Assembly (NCBI GenBank): GCA_020629795.1
Contig: JAHDCR010000002.1
Location: 14,089 to 78,088, forward strand
Length of the DNA: 64,000 nt
Direction: 5' to 3'
DNA from: Candidatus Altimarinota bacterium
Lineage (GTDB): Bacteria; Patescibacteriota; Gracilibacteria; BD1-5; UBA6164
Both the position numbers and the translations under genes were made by a program. The notes below the pieces were generated by a model. It did no database searches and was not told the DNA's origin. It saw only the letters and a list, made by a program, of their open reading frames with translations. Below are positions 34,896 to 48,151 of the stretch, piece after piece. Within the stretch, counting starts at the first letter, position 1. Each line of letters begins with the position of its first letter.

Positions 34896-35851
34896 TTTTT
34901 AAACTTAGCTATATAAAATCATTCAGAGTATTCTGATGGGATGACTCTGATAGTTTTCTCTGAAATTTCTGTTTTGAATATTTTATTTTCAAAATTTTTA
35001 AGAGACTCTACCTGCTTTATATATTTATTTTTAGATAAGTCAATACTTTCTAATCCAAGCTTGGAATAATTGCATAGCGCAAAATGAACTACTGCTTCAT
35101 TTTCTTCAGGAGCGAGAGTACACGTACTATATATGAGCTCTCAACCATCTTTGAGGTAGGGGATAACATCAGATAATATATATTTTTGTCTCTTATAATT
35201 TTTATTGATATGACTTATGTCCCAAGATTGAATAAATTTATCATTATGTAGTGAGAGTGATCACTCTGAGCTACATGGAGCATCTACTAAAACTAAATCA
35301 AAATAATTATCTTCTCAAATGTATTGATCAATATTTCTTATTTCATCATGAATACATTCAACATTTTCACATCAAAGTTTCTTGAGGTTATGTTTCATCT
35401 TGTCAAAGCGAACTTTTTGTGGTTCAAACGCATATATAGTTGCATCTGAATACATAGCTGAGAGCTGTGAGGTCTTACCACCTGGTGCTGCACATGCATC
35501 TAGGATTTTGAGTCCAGCATAATTTTCTTTGCTAAAATATGCTGCGGGGATTTGGCTTGATATATTTTGCATATAAATTTTCCCAAATTTATATATATTG
35601 AGTTTCCATATATCTGACTCTATGTATTTCTCATCTAATATTATAGTATTTTTAGGAAAATCTAAAATAGTAAATTCAATGCCATTTTGCGTAAGTTCAT
35701 CCGTAACTTCTTCTAAGTTTGATTTGAGAGTATTTACTCTAAAGCTTACTGGTCTTCGCTTAAGAGAAAAAACATTTTTGAGAGTATCGTATTCTGATTT
35801 GGGGTATATATTTTTGAGTCTGCTTTGTAGCAGTACTGGTAATTCTAGCAT
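34880..35851 (-). CDS. RsmB/NOP2/Sun-family RNA cytosine methyltransferase
   Basis: 323 aa. N-terminal RNA-binding part with RRPVSFRVNTLKSN, then the SAM-binding core LDACAAPGGKTSQLSAMY, and motif VDAPCSSESG with the catalytic-type Cys. A second cysteine motif follows in IYSTCTLAPEENEAV, the family's catalytic thiol. It methylates cytosine C5 in rRNA or tRNA. Shorter than RsmB because the NusB-like N-terminal domain is missing, closer to RsmF/YebU-core or Nop2-like forms. Confidence 0.85.
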
Positions 35852-35941
35852 AAAAGTCTATCTTATTAATAAATGCATTTATAAGTCTAAATGCGATAGA
35901 CCTAGTGTATATACTTTTTAAATATATGAAAAGATTAAATC

Positions 35942-36736
35942 TTATTTTGTGATATGAAGATTTTTCAGTGTAGAATCAATGACTTTTTCACTAACAGTAT
36001 CTTTTGTAATTTTAGTTATCAGTGAGCTATTCTTTTTCTTAAATAGATTTTTTAAGTCATAATGAATCACTTGTAAAAAACGAGTCCCAATTGTATGTCT
36101 AAACGTAGATACTTTATCATGGATAAATATAAATCTATCAAAATCAGGCCTACTACGTTTCCATAGTATATCACGAACTTTGTTTGCATAGTATTTAGTT
36201 CCTCATTCTGGATGAAGCATTCTGTATATAGTCATAACGAGTATAATTTGAACAAATCATTCATTTATTATACCACTAATAGAACCTATACTTACTTGAT
36301 ACACAAGCCAGACAGCTGAGTTAAACATCATTGCGAGTCTAAGCTTTATCTTTTCAAGGAAAAAGAATGAATATGCTCAACTCATAGATGTTATAATTGG
36401 CAAAAGTGAAAATAAGCCATCGTAAGTAAAATATCATGTAATCAAAGTTACTCCTATGATACTAAAAAATGCACGTTTATTTTTCTGATATTTCAATGAA
36501 AGTACGAGACGAAACACAAATATAACTACAGCAGCTAGTCCAGCATAAACTCAAAGAAGATAAAAATGCGTTCCCCAAAACAATGATGAGAGTAACATGA
36601 GTTTTTTTACCGTGAAATCATCTTTTTGAAAATATGCAATAACTGTAGTTATCATTGCGCAGAAACCAGTAATTTGCGCAAAAGGATCTCGCAAGACAAA
36701 ATCTATAAAATGTGAAATATACTCAATAAACAACAT
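35942..36736 (-). CDS. YgjV-like inner membrane protein, copy 1
   Basis: 264 aa, about seven hydrophobic segments followed by a basic C-terminal tail of about 90 residues. The first 60 residues (DPFAQITGFCAMITTVIAYF, LLSSLFWGTHFYLLG) match the YgjV family pattern, as do the next two genes upstream. Function of YgjV is unknown. The long basic tail could bind nucleic acid or the membrane surface. Confidence 0.6.
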
Positions 36737-36809
36737 AATAACTCTGTATTAATAATATAGTTTAATATATTAAAACATATATATACTATAGAATCAAATA
36801 ATAGAATGT

Positions 36810-37499
36810 TTATTCTGGTGTTTCGAATCTTCGCTTATCCCTAAGTATAGCAAATCTTCAGAAATCGATTCTTTGTCTGAGCCGAGGTTTTCTTTTGAGT
36901 TGTAATAAAATTCTCTTTCTCCAACTGATTTTTCCAGTTTCCGTGTTGTACGAGTATCGTTCTTTGCTGAAAACAAATTTATATATTGAGTATACGATTG
37001 TGCATTGCACGATTAATTCATTTGTTACTCAGCTCATAGATCATGTATTGAAATGATAAGTAAGCCACATCAGTGATACAAATCAAAGTAGTACTCGTAA
37101 TTGTGCTTTTTCTAAAAAGAAAAATCAATAACTAGATACAGCTGTAGCTATCAGAGGAAGCAGTGATAATACACTTCCATCAAAGCTTACAAATCAAAAC
37201 AGTACGCTTACTCATACAACTCAGAGTAACACTTTTACATTTTTTTGATATTTGAGTGATAAAAATAAACGAGCTGTACCTATAATAGTAGCTCAAAGTG
37301 CTCAATAATTTCATAAAAATATGAAATGAAGCATCCAAAAAATAGAAGAGAGGATAAAAATTTTGATAGTTTTTTTATCATCTAGTACAAGAAATCCTGA
37401 TATCCCTATAATCATAGCGATAAATCAAAGAGTTTGAGCAGAAGGATTTTCTAAAAATAAAGAAACCCCTTTCTGAAAAAGAGGGTACAAAAATGTCAT
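36810..37499 (-). CDS. YgjV-like inner membrane protein, copy 2
   Basis: 229 aa paralogue of the gene just downstream. AQTLGFIAMIIGISGFLVLD and FILSSIFWMLHFIFLGNYG repeat the family's first two helices, and SLKYQKNVK is shared with copy 1 (SLKYQKNKR). The C-terminal tail is again strongly basic. Glycines in the helices are largely TGA-coded. Confidence 0.6.
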
Positions 37500-37592
37500 T
37501 TCTGGATGAAGTTATTAATAATTTTCGCGCAGTATAATAAGAGATTATTATTTCTCCAAATGATTTTCAAAAAATCTTTTTATAACTTTATC

Positions 37593-38129
37593 TTAGATAA
37601 CTTTTGGAGGTGTATTATTTGATTTTTTTAGTTTCAAAATACCGTAGATTGTAGCTCAAATTAGGATAATATCAGAAGTCATACCAGCGTATGATCATCA
37701 AATAAAGTTATAGATAAACCAAATCACAAGTGTAACTATTAAAAATATTCTCATAGTAATACCTGTAAAACAAAGTACTCAGATGGTTCAAAGTATTGAA
37801 GTAATAGTAGGAAGAAATGAATACAAAGCTCATGTGTAGAGGTAAGTTGCTACTCAAATAAATAGATATGAGACAATAAAAAATATAATCCAATAATTAT
37901 TCCTTTTCCATTTGAGTCATGCTAGATTTTTAAATACGTCAAAAAGATTTATTCCTGCTGCAGCAAAGAGTCATATAATTCAAAAATGAAGAGACCACAC
38001 TAAAGAGCAAGCTGCTAAATATATGAGAAGTTTCCTATCATCTGTTTCTTTAAAAGCAAAAAATGCTATTAATAAAGCTAAAAATCAAATAGCTTGTCAG
38101 ATTATGTCTGTTGTAAGTAGCGTGAACAT
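37593..38129 (-). CDS. YgjV-like inner membrane protein, copy 3
   Basis: 178 aa, the shortest of the three copies and lacking the basic tail. GQAIGFLALLIAFFAFKETD and LVWSLHFGIIGLFAAAGIN correspond to the shared helices. It starts 3 nt after the end of the DedA gene, so DedA and the three YgjV-like genes probably form one transcript. Confidence 0.6.
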
Positions 38130-38132
38130 ACA

Positions 38133-38879
38133 TTACTTTTTATATTTAGCTTCCATTTCTCTATTTTTTTCTTGCCAGTATGCCATTAAGGCATCTCGTT
38201 TAAAATTCCAGAAATAGAGTCACACACACACAAGTATAGCTGTAAATATCCAACCAATATACTTTAGTATCACTTCATAATACTCTGCAAAGAATATTCA
38301 TATTGTTATGAATGTGATAGCCCATAGAGTAGAGGCTAAAATGTTATATATCCAAAACTTAGTTTGTTTAAATCACATACTACCAGCGATAAATGGAAGA
38401 AATGCTCTGAAGTGAGGGTGAAATTTTGACAGTATAATTCCCCAAGCTCCCCAGGTATTCACTCATTTTTTTAAATATTTCAGCTCAGTTTGCTCTATTC
38501 AAACCCAAACTCCATATGTTTTGAAAAAGTCTTCTCCATAATATTTTCATAGAAAATATCAAATTGCGTTTGAAACAACTGATCCTAGTATAGCAAATCC
38601 TAATACTCCAATAAATTGAACTATACCTGTTCAGCCATAAAATCAACCAACAGAGAGCATTATAACTTGTCCTGGTATGATGGTACCTATAATCGGAAGT
38701 GACTCTGCTAAGGCTGAAATAAATGCAAGTACGTAATTCCATTTTCATAGTGATTCTATCCATACCTTAATCCACTCTATTATTGGTTCGAGTAAACTAG
38801 GCTTAAAAAGCGTTACTATGAGAAATAACATCATAAGAGATAGGAGTCATAATATGATGTAGTGTATAATTTTTTTCAT
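38133..38879 (-). CDS. DedA/SNARE-associated family membrane protein
   Basis: 248 aa. Core DedA motifs: ESLPIIGTIIPGQVIMLSVG and, after a long helix, GWGIILSKFHPHFRAFLPFIAGSMGF-like sequence (read as GIILSKFHPHFRAFLPFIAG) with the conserved Arg. DedA proteins flip undecaprenyl phosphate or phospholipids and support envelope homeostasis; the exact lipid is inferred. UppS, which makes undecaprenyl diphosphate, is encoded at 41805. Confidence 0.82.
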
Positions 38880-38998
38880 GTGGTTTTGTTTAAAGTGTGG
38901 GGATTATATTTGAGCTATGTTTTGCTGCAAGTTTATTTTGTTTTAGAGCTATTTTCTATACACTAGCAGCATAATAATTTAATAATCAACCGGTAATT

Positions 38999-40012
38999 AT
39001 GAATCTTAGAATTATAGAAAATAGGAAAATCTATTTTATTATTTCTTGATTGGCTTTCATATTGTCATGTGTGATGATATTTTTTTGAAACCTAAATTTA
39101 TGAATCGATATGACTTGAGGTACGCAAAGTGAATTTGCGTATGATACATATACTTATGATTCACAAGAAGTACTTTCAATATCTCAGGGTGTTCAAGATC
39201 AGATAAATACTTGATGAAATATAATTTCAACAGTAAGTACCTACAAAATTAGCTGAGAAAAAGCTTTTGTAGTGGAAGCTGGCTTCTCAAATACTATTGA
39301 TGCTCAAGACTTAGAAGCATATAAGATTAGTTTTAGAGACAGCTTAGAAGATGAGTACAAAACAAGCTGAGATATAGAGCTTACTAAATATACAAACATA
39401 GGTGCCAGTTTTGGTGAGTATATCAAAAACACAGCTAAACTGACATTATTCCTCGCGATAGTTGGTATTGCTATCTATATAGCTTATGCATTTTCAGGAT
39501 CTGTTTGAGGTATTTCTTCGCTCAGTTTTGCTGGAATTACTCTTATAACACTCTTTCATGATGTGGTTATATCTTCTGGTTTATATATTTTCATTTCTGG
39601 TTTTATACCTCATTTTCAAATAGATACATTTTTTATTACTGCGCTACTCACTATACTATGATACTCTATTAACGATACAATAATTATATTTGATAGAATT
39701 AGATCAAATCTCAAAGAATTTTGAGGTAAATGATTGGATTTAAAGACAATAGTAGAAAATTCTATTTCTGAAACTATGACTCGAAGTATATATACGAGTC
39801 TTACTATAGCATTCGTACTACTATGTGTTTTATTACTTGGACCTGATAGTATTTCTGGATTCACACTTACAATGCTCTTTGGGACTATTATTGGAACATT
39901 TTCTTCTATATTTATTGCCTCACCACTATTATATGAAATTAATAAAAATGCTATTATTACTGAATTTGTAAAATGAGAAGATATGACAGAAGAGGATAAG
40001 TTAGTAGTATAA
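38999..40012 (+). CDS. secF: Protein translocase subunit SecF
   Basis: 337 aa. First helix IYFIISGLAFILSCVMIFFG, then LGIDMTGGTQSEF (the family's D-x-x-G-G motif) and a periplasmic domain. Five further helices follow with LITLFHDVVISSGLY, LTILGYSINDTIIIFDRIR and RSIYTSLTIAFVL, all typical SecF. It uses the proton gradient to aid Sec export. SecD, usually just upstream, is not adjacent; a DedA gene lies there on the other strand. The stop abuts the ABC transporter start. Confidence 0.9.
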
Positions 40013-41761
40013 ATGATACAAGCATTAAGAAACATATTTTGTAGTTATATAGAAACTACAGGAAAAATACAAACGATCTTTGTATTTTTTTCTGCTATTA
40101 TAACTGCTGGAATAGCTACTCTAGAGCCCCTAATATTTACTAAAATAATATCTTATATAGAAGAGTTTTATCTGAGTGGTAAATTTGATACTACTTGAGC
40201 TGTTAAGCTAATCCTATTTTGGATATGTTTTGTTATATTTTCAATTATTTTTGCATATTTATTCCGTTATTTTTTACTCTACAAAAATAATATGAAGAAC
40301 TATGTATTAAATTGTAAAAAATTTAATGAAAAACTAGTTTTTATGTGATATTGAGAATATTTATGAAAAAAACAGTGAAGCCTCTATAAAATATATGATA
40401 GAGGAACACAGGGGCAAGAATCGTTTCTTTATTTCTTTTTTTGAGAAGTAGTGAGAAGTTTAAGTAGTATCGTATTTATTATAATAATACTTTTTGTTAC
40501 TGATTATAGGATGGCAATATTAGCTCTATCGATGATACCAGTTATGCTCATATTATGATATTTTTTTGTAAAAAGATTAAGTTTTGCTCAAAAGGAATTA
40601 AATGATAAGTGGGACTCTATGTTTTGAGATATCTGAAATATCTTTAGTTCTTTTTTTCTTACTAAGATTCTACTTATTGAAAAAGTATTTCTCAGACAAA
40701 TGTCAGGTACTTTGGATGATTTACTGATAGAGCAAAATAAGCTTTGAAAATGATGGAGTTTTGTAAATATATATACTTCGTTGCTCGTAATGATCTCACG
40801 AATTCTAGTTTTATCATTTGGTTTATATTTTGTTATCGATTGAAGTCTCTCTCTAGCATCATTATTCTTAGTTTTTTCATTTATTTGATGGATATATTTT
40901 CCATTATCATTTTTAATAGACAGATTAAATGAAGTAGTGAGACATCTTACATCTGTTGAAAAGATGTACAAAGAGCTTAGTGACATATCACCTGAAGATA
41001 TTGATACATGAAATATTATATCAAATACGAAATGAAATATAGAGTTTCAAAACGTTAGCTTTTGATATAGCACAGAAAAAAACATTTTAAATAACATAAT
41101 TATAAAGATAGATCCAGGTCAAAAAATAGCTCTAGTATGAAATACGTGAGCAGGGAAGAGTACTTTAGTAAACCTGTTACTCAGATTCTGGGAAGTAGAT
41201 TCTGGTTGTATTTGTCTTGATGGTATTAATATTTCTGATATTAAAAAATCATCCCTCAGGAGTCATATTTGAGTAGTATCGCAAGATAATAGCCTGTTTA
41301 ATCTCTCAATTGAAGAAAATCTAAGGTTTGCTAAACCAAATGCAACGAAACTAGAAATTACCCAAGCATTAAAAAAAGCGCAGGCAGAGTTTGTATTTGA
41401 TTTAGACAATGGTGTAAAAACAGTTATATGAGAGAGATGATTAAAACTTTCAGGTTGAGAAAAACAGAGAATTTCAATCGCGAGATTATTTCTCAAAAAC
41501 CCTGCAATACTCATTTTAGATGAAGCTACTTCAGCGCTTGACAACGTTACGGAAAAGAAAATCGAAAAAGCTCTTAAAAAATTAATGCAATGAAAAACAA
41601 GTATTATCATAGCTCATAGACTCTCAACTATTAGACATGCTGATAAAATCTATATGTTAGAAAACGGAAAAATAGTAGAGCAGTGAAACTATGAAGAATT
41701 AATGAAAAAAGAAAAGAAATTTTATAATTTAGCGAATCCTGAAAAACTAATTTTGTGATAG
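40013..41761 (+). CDS. ABC exporter, membrane domain fused to ATPase
   Basis: 582 aa. Six-helix exporter-type membrane domain (residues about 1-320) followed by the nucleotide-binding domain. Walker A is GNTGAGKST (Lys382), the signature LSGGEKQ (479-485) and Walker [13 protein letters not shown] (Asp503, Glu504), with a His switch in IIAHRLST. The half-size layout means it works as a homodimer or with another half. Substrate unknown; lipid or peptide export is common in this subfamily. It directly abuts secF and is read in the same transcript. Confidence 0.85.
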
Positions 41762-41804
41762 ATACTTGATTGTATATACTGTATTTCATTTAAAATAATA
41801 AATT

Positions 41805-42482
41805 ATGCTAAAACACCTTGCCATAATAATGGATTGAAACCGTCGTTGGGCCAAGTCTCGAATGCTTCCAGCATTCGCAGGTCACAAAGCTGGAGCAGAT
41901 AACGTAGTGAATATAACTGAACTCGCTGATGAAAAGTGAATAACTCACCTTACTCTTTGGGCTCTTTCAACGGAAAATCTTGAAAAGCGAAACGAAGAAG
42001 AAGTGAATTGAATAATCAAACTTGTGAATTCAATAGAAAAGTATTTAAATAAAATGAAGGTAAAATCTCTTAAATTTCAAACTATCTGAGATATTTCTAA
42101 ACTTCCGGAGGATTCACAAAAGATTCTTCAAGATATAAAAGATGCAACTGCATCTAACACTGGTATTACTGTTACTCTTTGACTCATATATTGATGACAG
42201 GATGAGATACTCAGAGCTACTAAAAAGATAATAGCAGCATGAATAGACCCAGAAACTCTAACTCACTCTGAGTTTAGAAAATATCTTGATACATCGATTC
42301 TCCCACTTCCAGATGTTATAGTGAGAACTGGATGAGATATAAGGCATTCTTGATTTCTTCTCTATGATAGCGCATATAGTGAGTATTACTTCACTGACAA
42401 ATGATGGCCCGGTTTTGATGAAGCAGAACTTGACCGAGTAATAGAAAAATTTAACACTGCAAAACGTAATTTTTGAAAATAA
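41805..42482 (+). CDS. uppS: Undecaprenyl diphosphate synthase (cis-prenyltransferase)
   Basis: 225 aa. N-terminal HLAIIMDGNRRWAK with the catalytic Asp10, then GHKAGADNV and HLTLWALSTENLEKR, and C-terminal PDVIVRTGGDIRHSGFLLYDSAYSEYYF with the conserved Arg/Glu patch; all family signatures are present. Builds the C55 carrier for peptidoglycan and other polymers. Together with the next gene (4 nt downstream) it forms a polyprenyl operon. Confidence 0.92.
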
Positions 42483-42485
42483 ACT

Positions 42486-43379
<894 letters not shown>

Positions 43380-43394
43380 CTAATTAGTATAGTG

Positions 43395-43982
43395 ATGAAA
43401 GAAAAGGATAAAATTACTCGGATAATTAAAGATATAAAAATTAAAAAAGATGAGCTTCTTATTGAGTATGAAAAATTACGAGATAAGTATGATTTTTCAT
43501 TAAAGAATTGAAAAATCGTATTTACAAAAAGGGCTAAATTAATTCAGAAGTGATTTAAGACACCTTTAAGTAAATATGCTGTTCCCAAAAATTTAAGACA
43601 TTTTATTTCTATGCCATTTATATATTGAATGATTGTACCATGAATATTTTTAGATATTTCACTTACAATATATCAACACACGGCATTCAGACTATACAAA
43701 ATCCCCCTAGTAAATCGTTCTGATTATATAATGTTTGATAGAAAACATTTGAGTTATTTAAATTTAATACAGAAAATTAATTGCTTGTATTGCTCATACA
43801 TGAACGGTTTATTTTCTTATGCTGTGGAAATTTGAGGAAGAACCGAAAAATACTGGTGTCCTATAAAAGCTGCAAGAAACAAGCGATGAGGACATGATTG
43901 GGAACAGTATTTTGCTGATTATTGAGATCCTGAATGATTTAAAAAAGCATTTAATTCTAATAAAGAATTCTTTAAAAAATAA
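43395..43982 (+). CDS. Conserved hypothetical protein with CxxC motif
   Basis: 195 aa. Basic N-terminus, then a hydrophobic middle (FISMPFIYGMIVPGIFLDISLTIYQH) and a conserved second half with YIMFDRKHLSYLNLIQKINCLYCSYMNG and RTEKYWCPIKAAR; quoted parts belong to one continuous segment of about 90 residues. I recall proteins of this pattern as widespread conserved hypotheticals, but their role is not known to me. The CLYC and WCPIK cysteines suggest a metal or redox site. Confidence 0.65.
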
Positions 43983-44004
43983 CTCATACTTGAGTTATTT
44001 TTTA
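43974..44004. terminator. Bidirectional terminator between convergent genes
   Basis: Inverted repeat AAAAAATAACTCA/TGAGTTATTTTTT with a 4-nt loop. Stop codons of both convergent genes lie inside the arms. Confidence 0.85.
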
Positions 44005-44816
44005 ACACTGAAAAAATCTATACTATTTTGGAATATTTGCTGAGTTATTAGTTCTGATGATTCACTGCGTAAGTCAATTATTTTACTTAGTACCTCCTTT
44101 ACTAATATTGGCTCATTCTCTCTTTTTCACCTAAATGGAGTTGGTGTAAGATAGGGGCTATCTGTTTCTATAATAATATGTTTTAAATCTATGTTTTCAG
44201 CTACTCTCTGAGTACTCACTGCATTTTTAAAGGTTACTACTCATCAGAGTCATATCATGCAATTTGGAGCAAATTTAATAAGTTTTTGAGCATATTCTAA
44301 ATCTTCACTAAAACAGTGAAATACAAAATTTGTAAAATCTTCTTCTTGTAAAATCTTATAAATATCTTCGCTTGATTCACGATTATGAATTATGATAGGG
44401 AGTCATAGTTTATCAGCAAGACGTATCTGCGCTCTAAAGTAATTTTTTTGAATCTCTACTATTTCATGTGTAGAGATTTTATGCGTAAGAGAAAGATTTT
44501 TAAGCCAATAATAGTCTAGCCCTGTTTCTCATATTGCTACAATGAAGTCTTTGTTGTCAAGATAGAGAGATTCTAAAGTCCCAATTACATCATCTATTTC
44601 TTGATGTAAGTAGTCTAAGACGTGGGTAGGATGTATACCAATACTTGCATACACTCATGGGTATGTATTAGAAAGTTCTATAGATTTTTTCGAGCTTTCT
44701 ATATCACATCATATAGAGTTAATATATTTTCATCCTCAGCTAAAAAAACTCTCTAAAATTTCAGTTTCAGAGAGATCTTTTGCAAGATAAGGATGTGAGT
44801 GTGTATCGTAGAGCAT
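43995..44816 (-). CDS. tatD: TatD-family metal-dependent deoxyribonuclease
   Basis: 273 aa. Metal-binding N-terminus DTHSHPY, then IGIHPTHVLDY, AIGETGLDYYW, PIIIHNRES, FHCFSEDLEYAQ and C-terminal IIIETDSPYLTPTPFRG. All histidines and acids of the TatD site are present. A 3'-5' DNA exonuclease or quality-control hydrolase. One-base overlap with the upstream membrane protein gene suggests co-translation. Confidence 0.88.
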
Positions 44817-45343
44817 TAAAATATGAGAGATGATGCTGTAAGTGAATAATTATTTTCTTGGGAATCAATGAAATTAATATTTACAGGGTTTAAGTGAATA
44901 GTTTCATCATTGCTTCGTGTAAATGCTAATTTAATTATCTCAGAACCTTTATCTAGATTTACTGGAGAAGTAAACACTACAATAAAACTTGAGAATCAAG
45001 GTGTAGTTTCAATTTTACTAATATCTGCACCATCTATAGTGCTGATGGCATCTCAAAACATAAGTAAGTCTTGATTATAAGCAAGTGAGAAACTTAATTG
45101 AACGACACTATCCATTTTCTGATTATTCTCAATAACGAGATTATTTTCCTGATGTAAAATACTGATATCTTCACTTTGAACATCACTTGATTGAATTTCT
45201 TTTATATTTGCTTTCAAAGCATCTCAGTTTGAACCTCACAAAACAAACATATTTACACTTACTGCAAGTACTCATGAGATAGCAAGTATCCCTAAATGCG
45301 AGAGAGCCTTTTGTTTATGGTAGCTACTAAATAAATCTTTCAT
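44816..45343 (-). CDS. Hypothetical protein with N-terminal membrane anchor
   Basis: 175 aa. One hydrophobic helix (residues about 15-36) and an extracytoplasmic part of about 130 residues rich in Ser, Asn, Ile and Thr with a beta-sheet pattern (FSSFIVVFTSPVNL). No known domain recognised, though the pattern resembles small extracellular beta-sandwich proteins. Precedes tatD with 1-nt overlap. Confidence 0.55.
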
Positions 45344-45432
45344 AGTATTTTTTTAAGTAATTATTTTGATTATAGTACAAAATAACTACAATACAACCAA
45401 TGCTTATTGACTAATATAGTAAATTATTAATA

Positions 45433-45705
45433 ATGAATGAGAAGCAAGAGAAACAAGTAGATGATTTATTAAATTGAGGCTTTGTTGAATTCGAAGATCC
45501 AGTTGATAATGATACGTATATATCAATCTGTAGAGCGCTTGAACTACAAGAACCAACTAGAAATAGGGTATATATATTACTGGACTATCAAAAACAGAAA
45601 GCATTTGTTTGAATTGAAATTAATTGCTTTAAGTGAAAGGTGTGAGAAATATTGACTCAAGAAATTTGAATAAATGGTATATGGAAATCAGTAGATACTA
45701 AATAA
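45433..45705 (+). CDS. Hypothetical protein, 90 aa
   Basis: A small soluble alpha/beta-type protein beginning MNEKQEKQVDDLLNGGF, with two cysteines and no recognisable motif. Its 3' end overlaps the convergent uvrC stop by 8 nt. Divergent from the membrane-anchored gene at 45343. Confidence 0.55.
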
Positions 45706-47494
45706 TTCAATGGTTCTCAAGATTCTCAACTATGCTAGGTCATAAAAACTCTCTTAACTCTCAAATATCTGTATCTTTGAGTCTATCGATACTCCCATAC
45801 TTTGTGAGTATTTTTTTACGAGTTTTTGGTCAGATTCATGGTATTGCTTCCAGTAGATTTTTTCTAATTGATTTACTGCGTGAGTCTCTGTTGAAACTAA
45901 TGGCAAATCTATGTGCCTCATCTCTGAGAGCTTGTAAAAGCCTCAGTTCATTACTCTGTTTATCCAAGACGATAGGATCGGTTTTACCTGGAAGAAACAA
46001 TTCTTCTTCTCGCTTTGCTATAGATACTATCTGAGGGTATATCTCCAAATCAGAATCATAAATTATTTTCATTACGGCTCACAGCTGTCATTTTCAACCA
46101 TCTATTACAATGAGATCTGGGTAATTAGATAATTTTTGTAATTCTAGAATTCTACGTTTCATTATTTCCTCCATTGATCAAAAGTCATCAATTTTTCATT
46201 GATTGAGGGTTTTGACTCTAAACTTTTTATATTTTTTAGGATTTTTCTTTCCATCCTCAATAACTGATCTACTCGCTACAGTATGAGTTCCAGATAGGTG
46301 TGAAATATCATTACATTCAAATATTAATTGTGGATTTATTTCATCATATCAGAGTGTATCAAGTAGTTTTTTCATAGTAGCCTTACTAAAACTTTTAGTA
46401 CTCAAGCTATCCATATATTTCTTATGTGCGTATTCATAAATATTCTTATAACAGAGTTTTAGAAGCTCCATTTTCCCTCAAATTTGAGGTATCTCTATTT
46501 TTATCTCAGGGTTTTCTAAGTCTATATGTTCAGGGAGGATAAACACGAGTCATGTTCTGTCTCTGTTTTCTACCCATTTTTGCTCAACAATACTTGAAAG
46601 TATTTCTTGAGCTGAATCATCGAGTTTATTATCTATTTCGTAGTTTTCGTAGGCAGAAATTTTGGAATCCTGAATTTCTATCACTCAAACATAAGTATTA
46701 TCATATTTTTTAAGTATTTGTATGATAAAATAATCTCATCTAACTCAATCTCTTACTACTTGCAATGTATCGAGACTATCAAGGGCTTCAAGAGAGAGTT
46801 TGCGTTTCTGCGCTTCTTCAAATTGTAAATTAGCTGCAAATCGTTTCATGTCAGATACAAGTCTATCCTTTACTTGCTGAGAGTTTCCTGATAAAAATTT
46901 CTGTATTTCTGAAAGCTTTTCGTGATAGAGCTCTTTTATTTTTTGCTCCTTTTCATCTACATTTCACTTAAAAATATATTTATCGAGGTTGTAGCTTCAT
47001 TTTTTCATAAAAAAGTTATGATTTCCAACTCAATATCCATATATCTTTTTAAGGAGTTTAAAAACCTCCTGAACATGATATCCTGATATATATGGACCAA
47101 AATACCTTCCATCAGAAGATTTCATTTTGCTAGGAGAAATTCGTGTTCGAATAATTTTAGGAAATTCTTCTCGAGTTATTTTAATATACAGAAAGTTCTT
47201 ATCGTCCTTTAATAATATATTGTATTTAGGCTGATATTTTTTGATAAGGTCATTTTCTAGTATAAGTGATTCAACCTCATTATTGGTAACGATATACTCA
47301 ATTTTATCTATATAACCAACCATTTTCTTTTTTGCAAAGTTGAGTTTTTGTTGACCAGAAAAATAACTATTTACGCGAGATTTTAAGTTTTTTGATTTTC
47401 ACACATAAATAATTTCCCCCTGCTTATTGAAGTACTGATATACACCAGGAGAATGAGGGAGGGAAGTAAGTATATCTTTTATTGACGTTTTCAT
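45698..47494 (-). CDS. uvrC: UvrABC system protein C
   Basis: 598 aa. GIY-YIG nuclease N-terminus (SPGVYQYF and VGKSKNLKSRV), UVR motif region RLVSDMKRFAANLQFEEAQKRK, RNase H-like endonuclease half (CNDISHLSGTHTVASRSV-like) and a C-terminal helix-hairpin-helix (AIPGIGPKTRKKILTKYGS). It makes both incisions in nucleotide excision repair with UvrA and UvrB; PcrA/UvrD at 14173 would displace the excised strand. Complete, with many TGA glycines. Confidence 0.93.
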
Positions 47495-48148
47495 TTATCT
47501 AGTATCTATGGTATAACGGTCATCAAATATTTTTTCATCTTCATCTTCGTCGTCTTGGTGTTTCTTTTTACTTTGTTCAAGACCATTTTTTTCTAAGTAC
47601 TCGTGTACTACACCAGAGAGTGTATCCATAATCATATCAAACTTATCTGCTTCTTGTTCATCCTCTTCTGGATGTATAAATTGTTCAAGCATATCTACTG
47701 ATTTATATGGTGCATACGCATTATAGATAGCGAGTTCTTGTTCTCAAAACTTGTGTATAATAATATCTCATTTGTTAAAAATATTATCCCAGATTCTATG
47801 CTTATCTATTTCTACTCACTCGATATTTTCAAAATGAATACTTTCAACTTTTGTTTTCAAAAGTGACCACTCTAAATCATATACGGCTGAATCAGTAATA
47901 ATCCATACATCTCTATACCAATTAAATAGCTCATATACTATTTTGAGAAACACGAGAAACAAGAGTCACTCGATATAGTAAAATGGTACGAGTTCTCTGA
48001 GTCTCTCTGACTGATAGTAGAGAAAGCTTGGAAAAATAGCTCAGAAACAAAGCCAAAGTACAAAACTATCCATCACTGTCAGCCAATGTTGGTGAATTAT
48101 TGTTTGAATATTTTGCCCTTCGGGGATATGTTTTTTATAAAAGTTCAT
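47495..48148 (-). CDS. Membrane protein with PH-like (bPH2/YdbS-type) domain
   Basis: 217 aa. Two hydrophobic helices (about residues 25-75), then a PH-like pattern DVWIITDSAVYDLEWSLLKTKVESIHFENIEGVEI typical of bPH2 domains, and a very acidic C-terminal tail (DDEDEDEKIFDD). Function unknown. Its stop codon directly abuts the uvrC start codon, so they are probably co-transcribed. Confidence 0.65.
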
Positions 48149-48151
48149 GTT

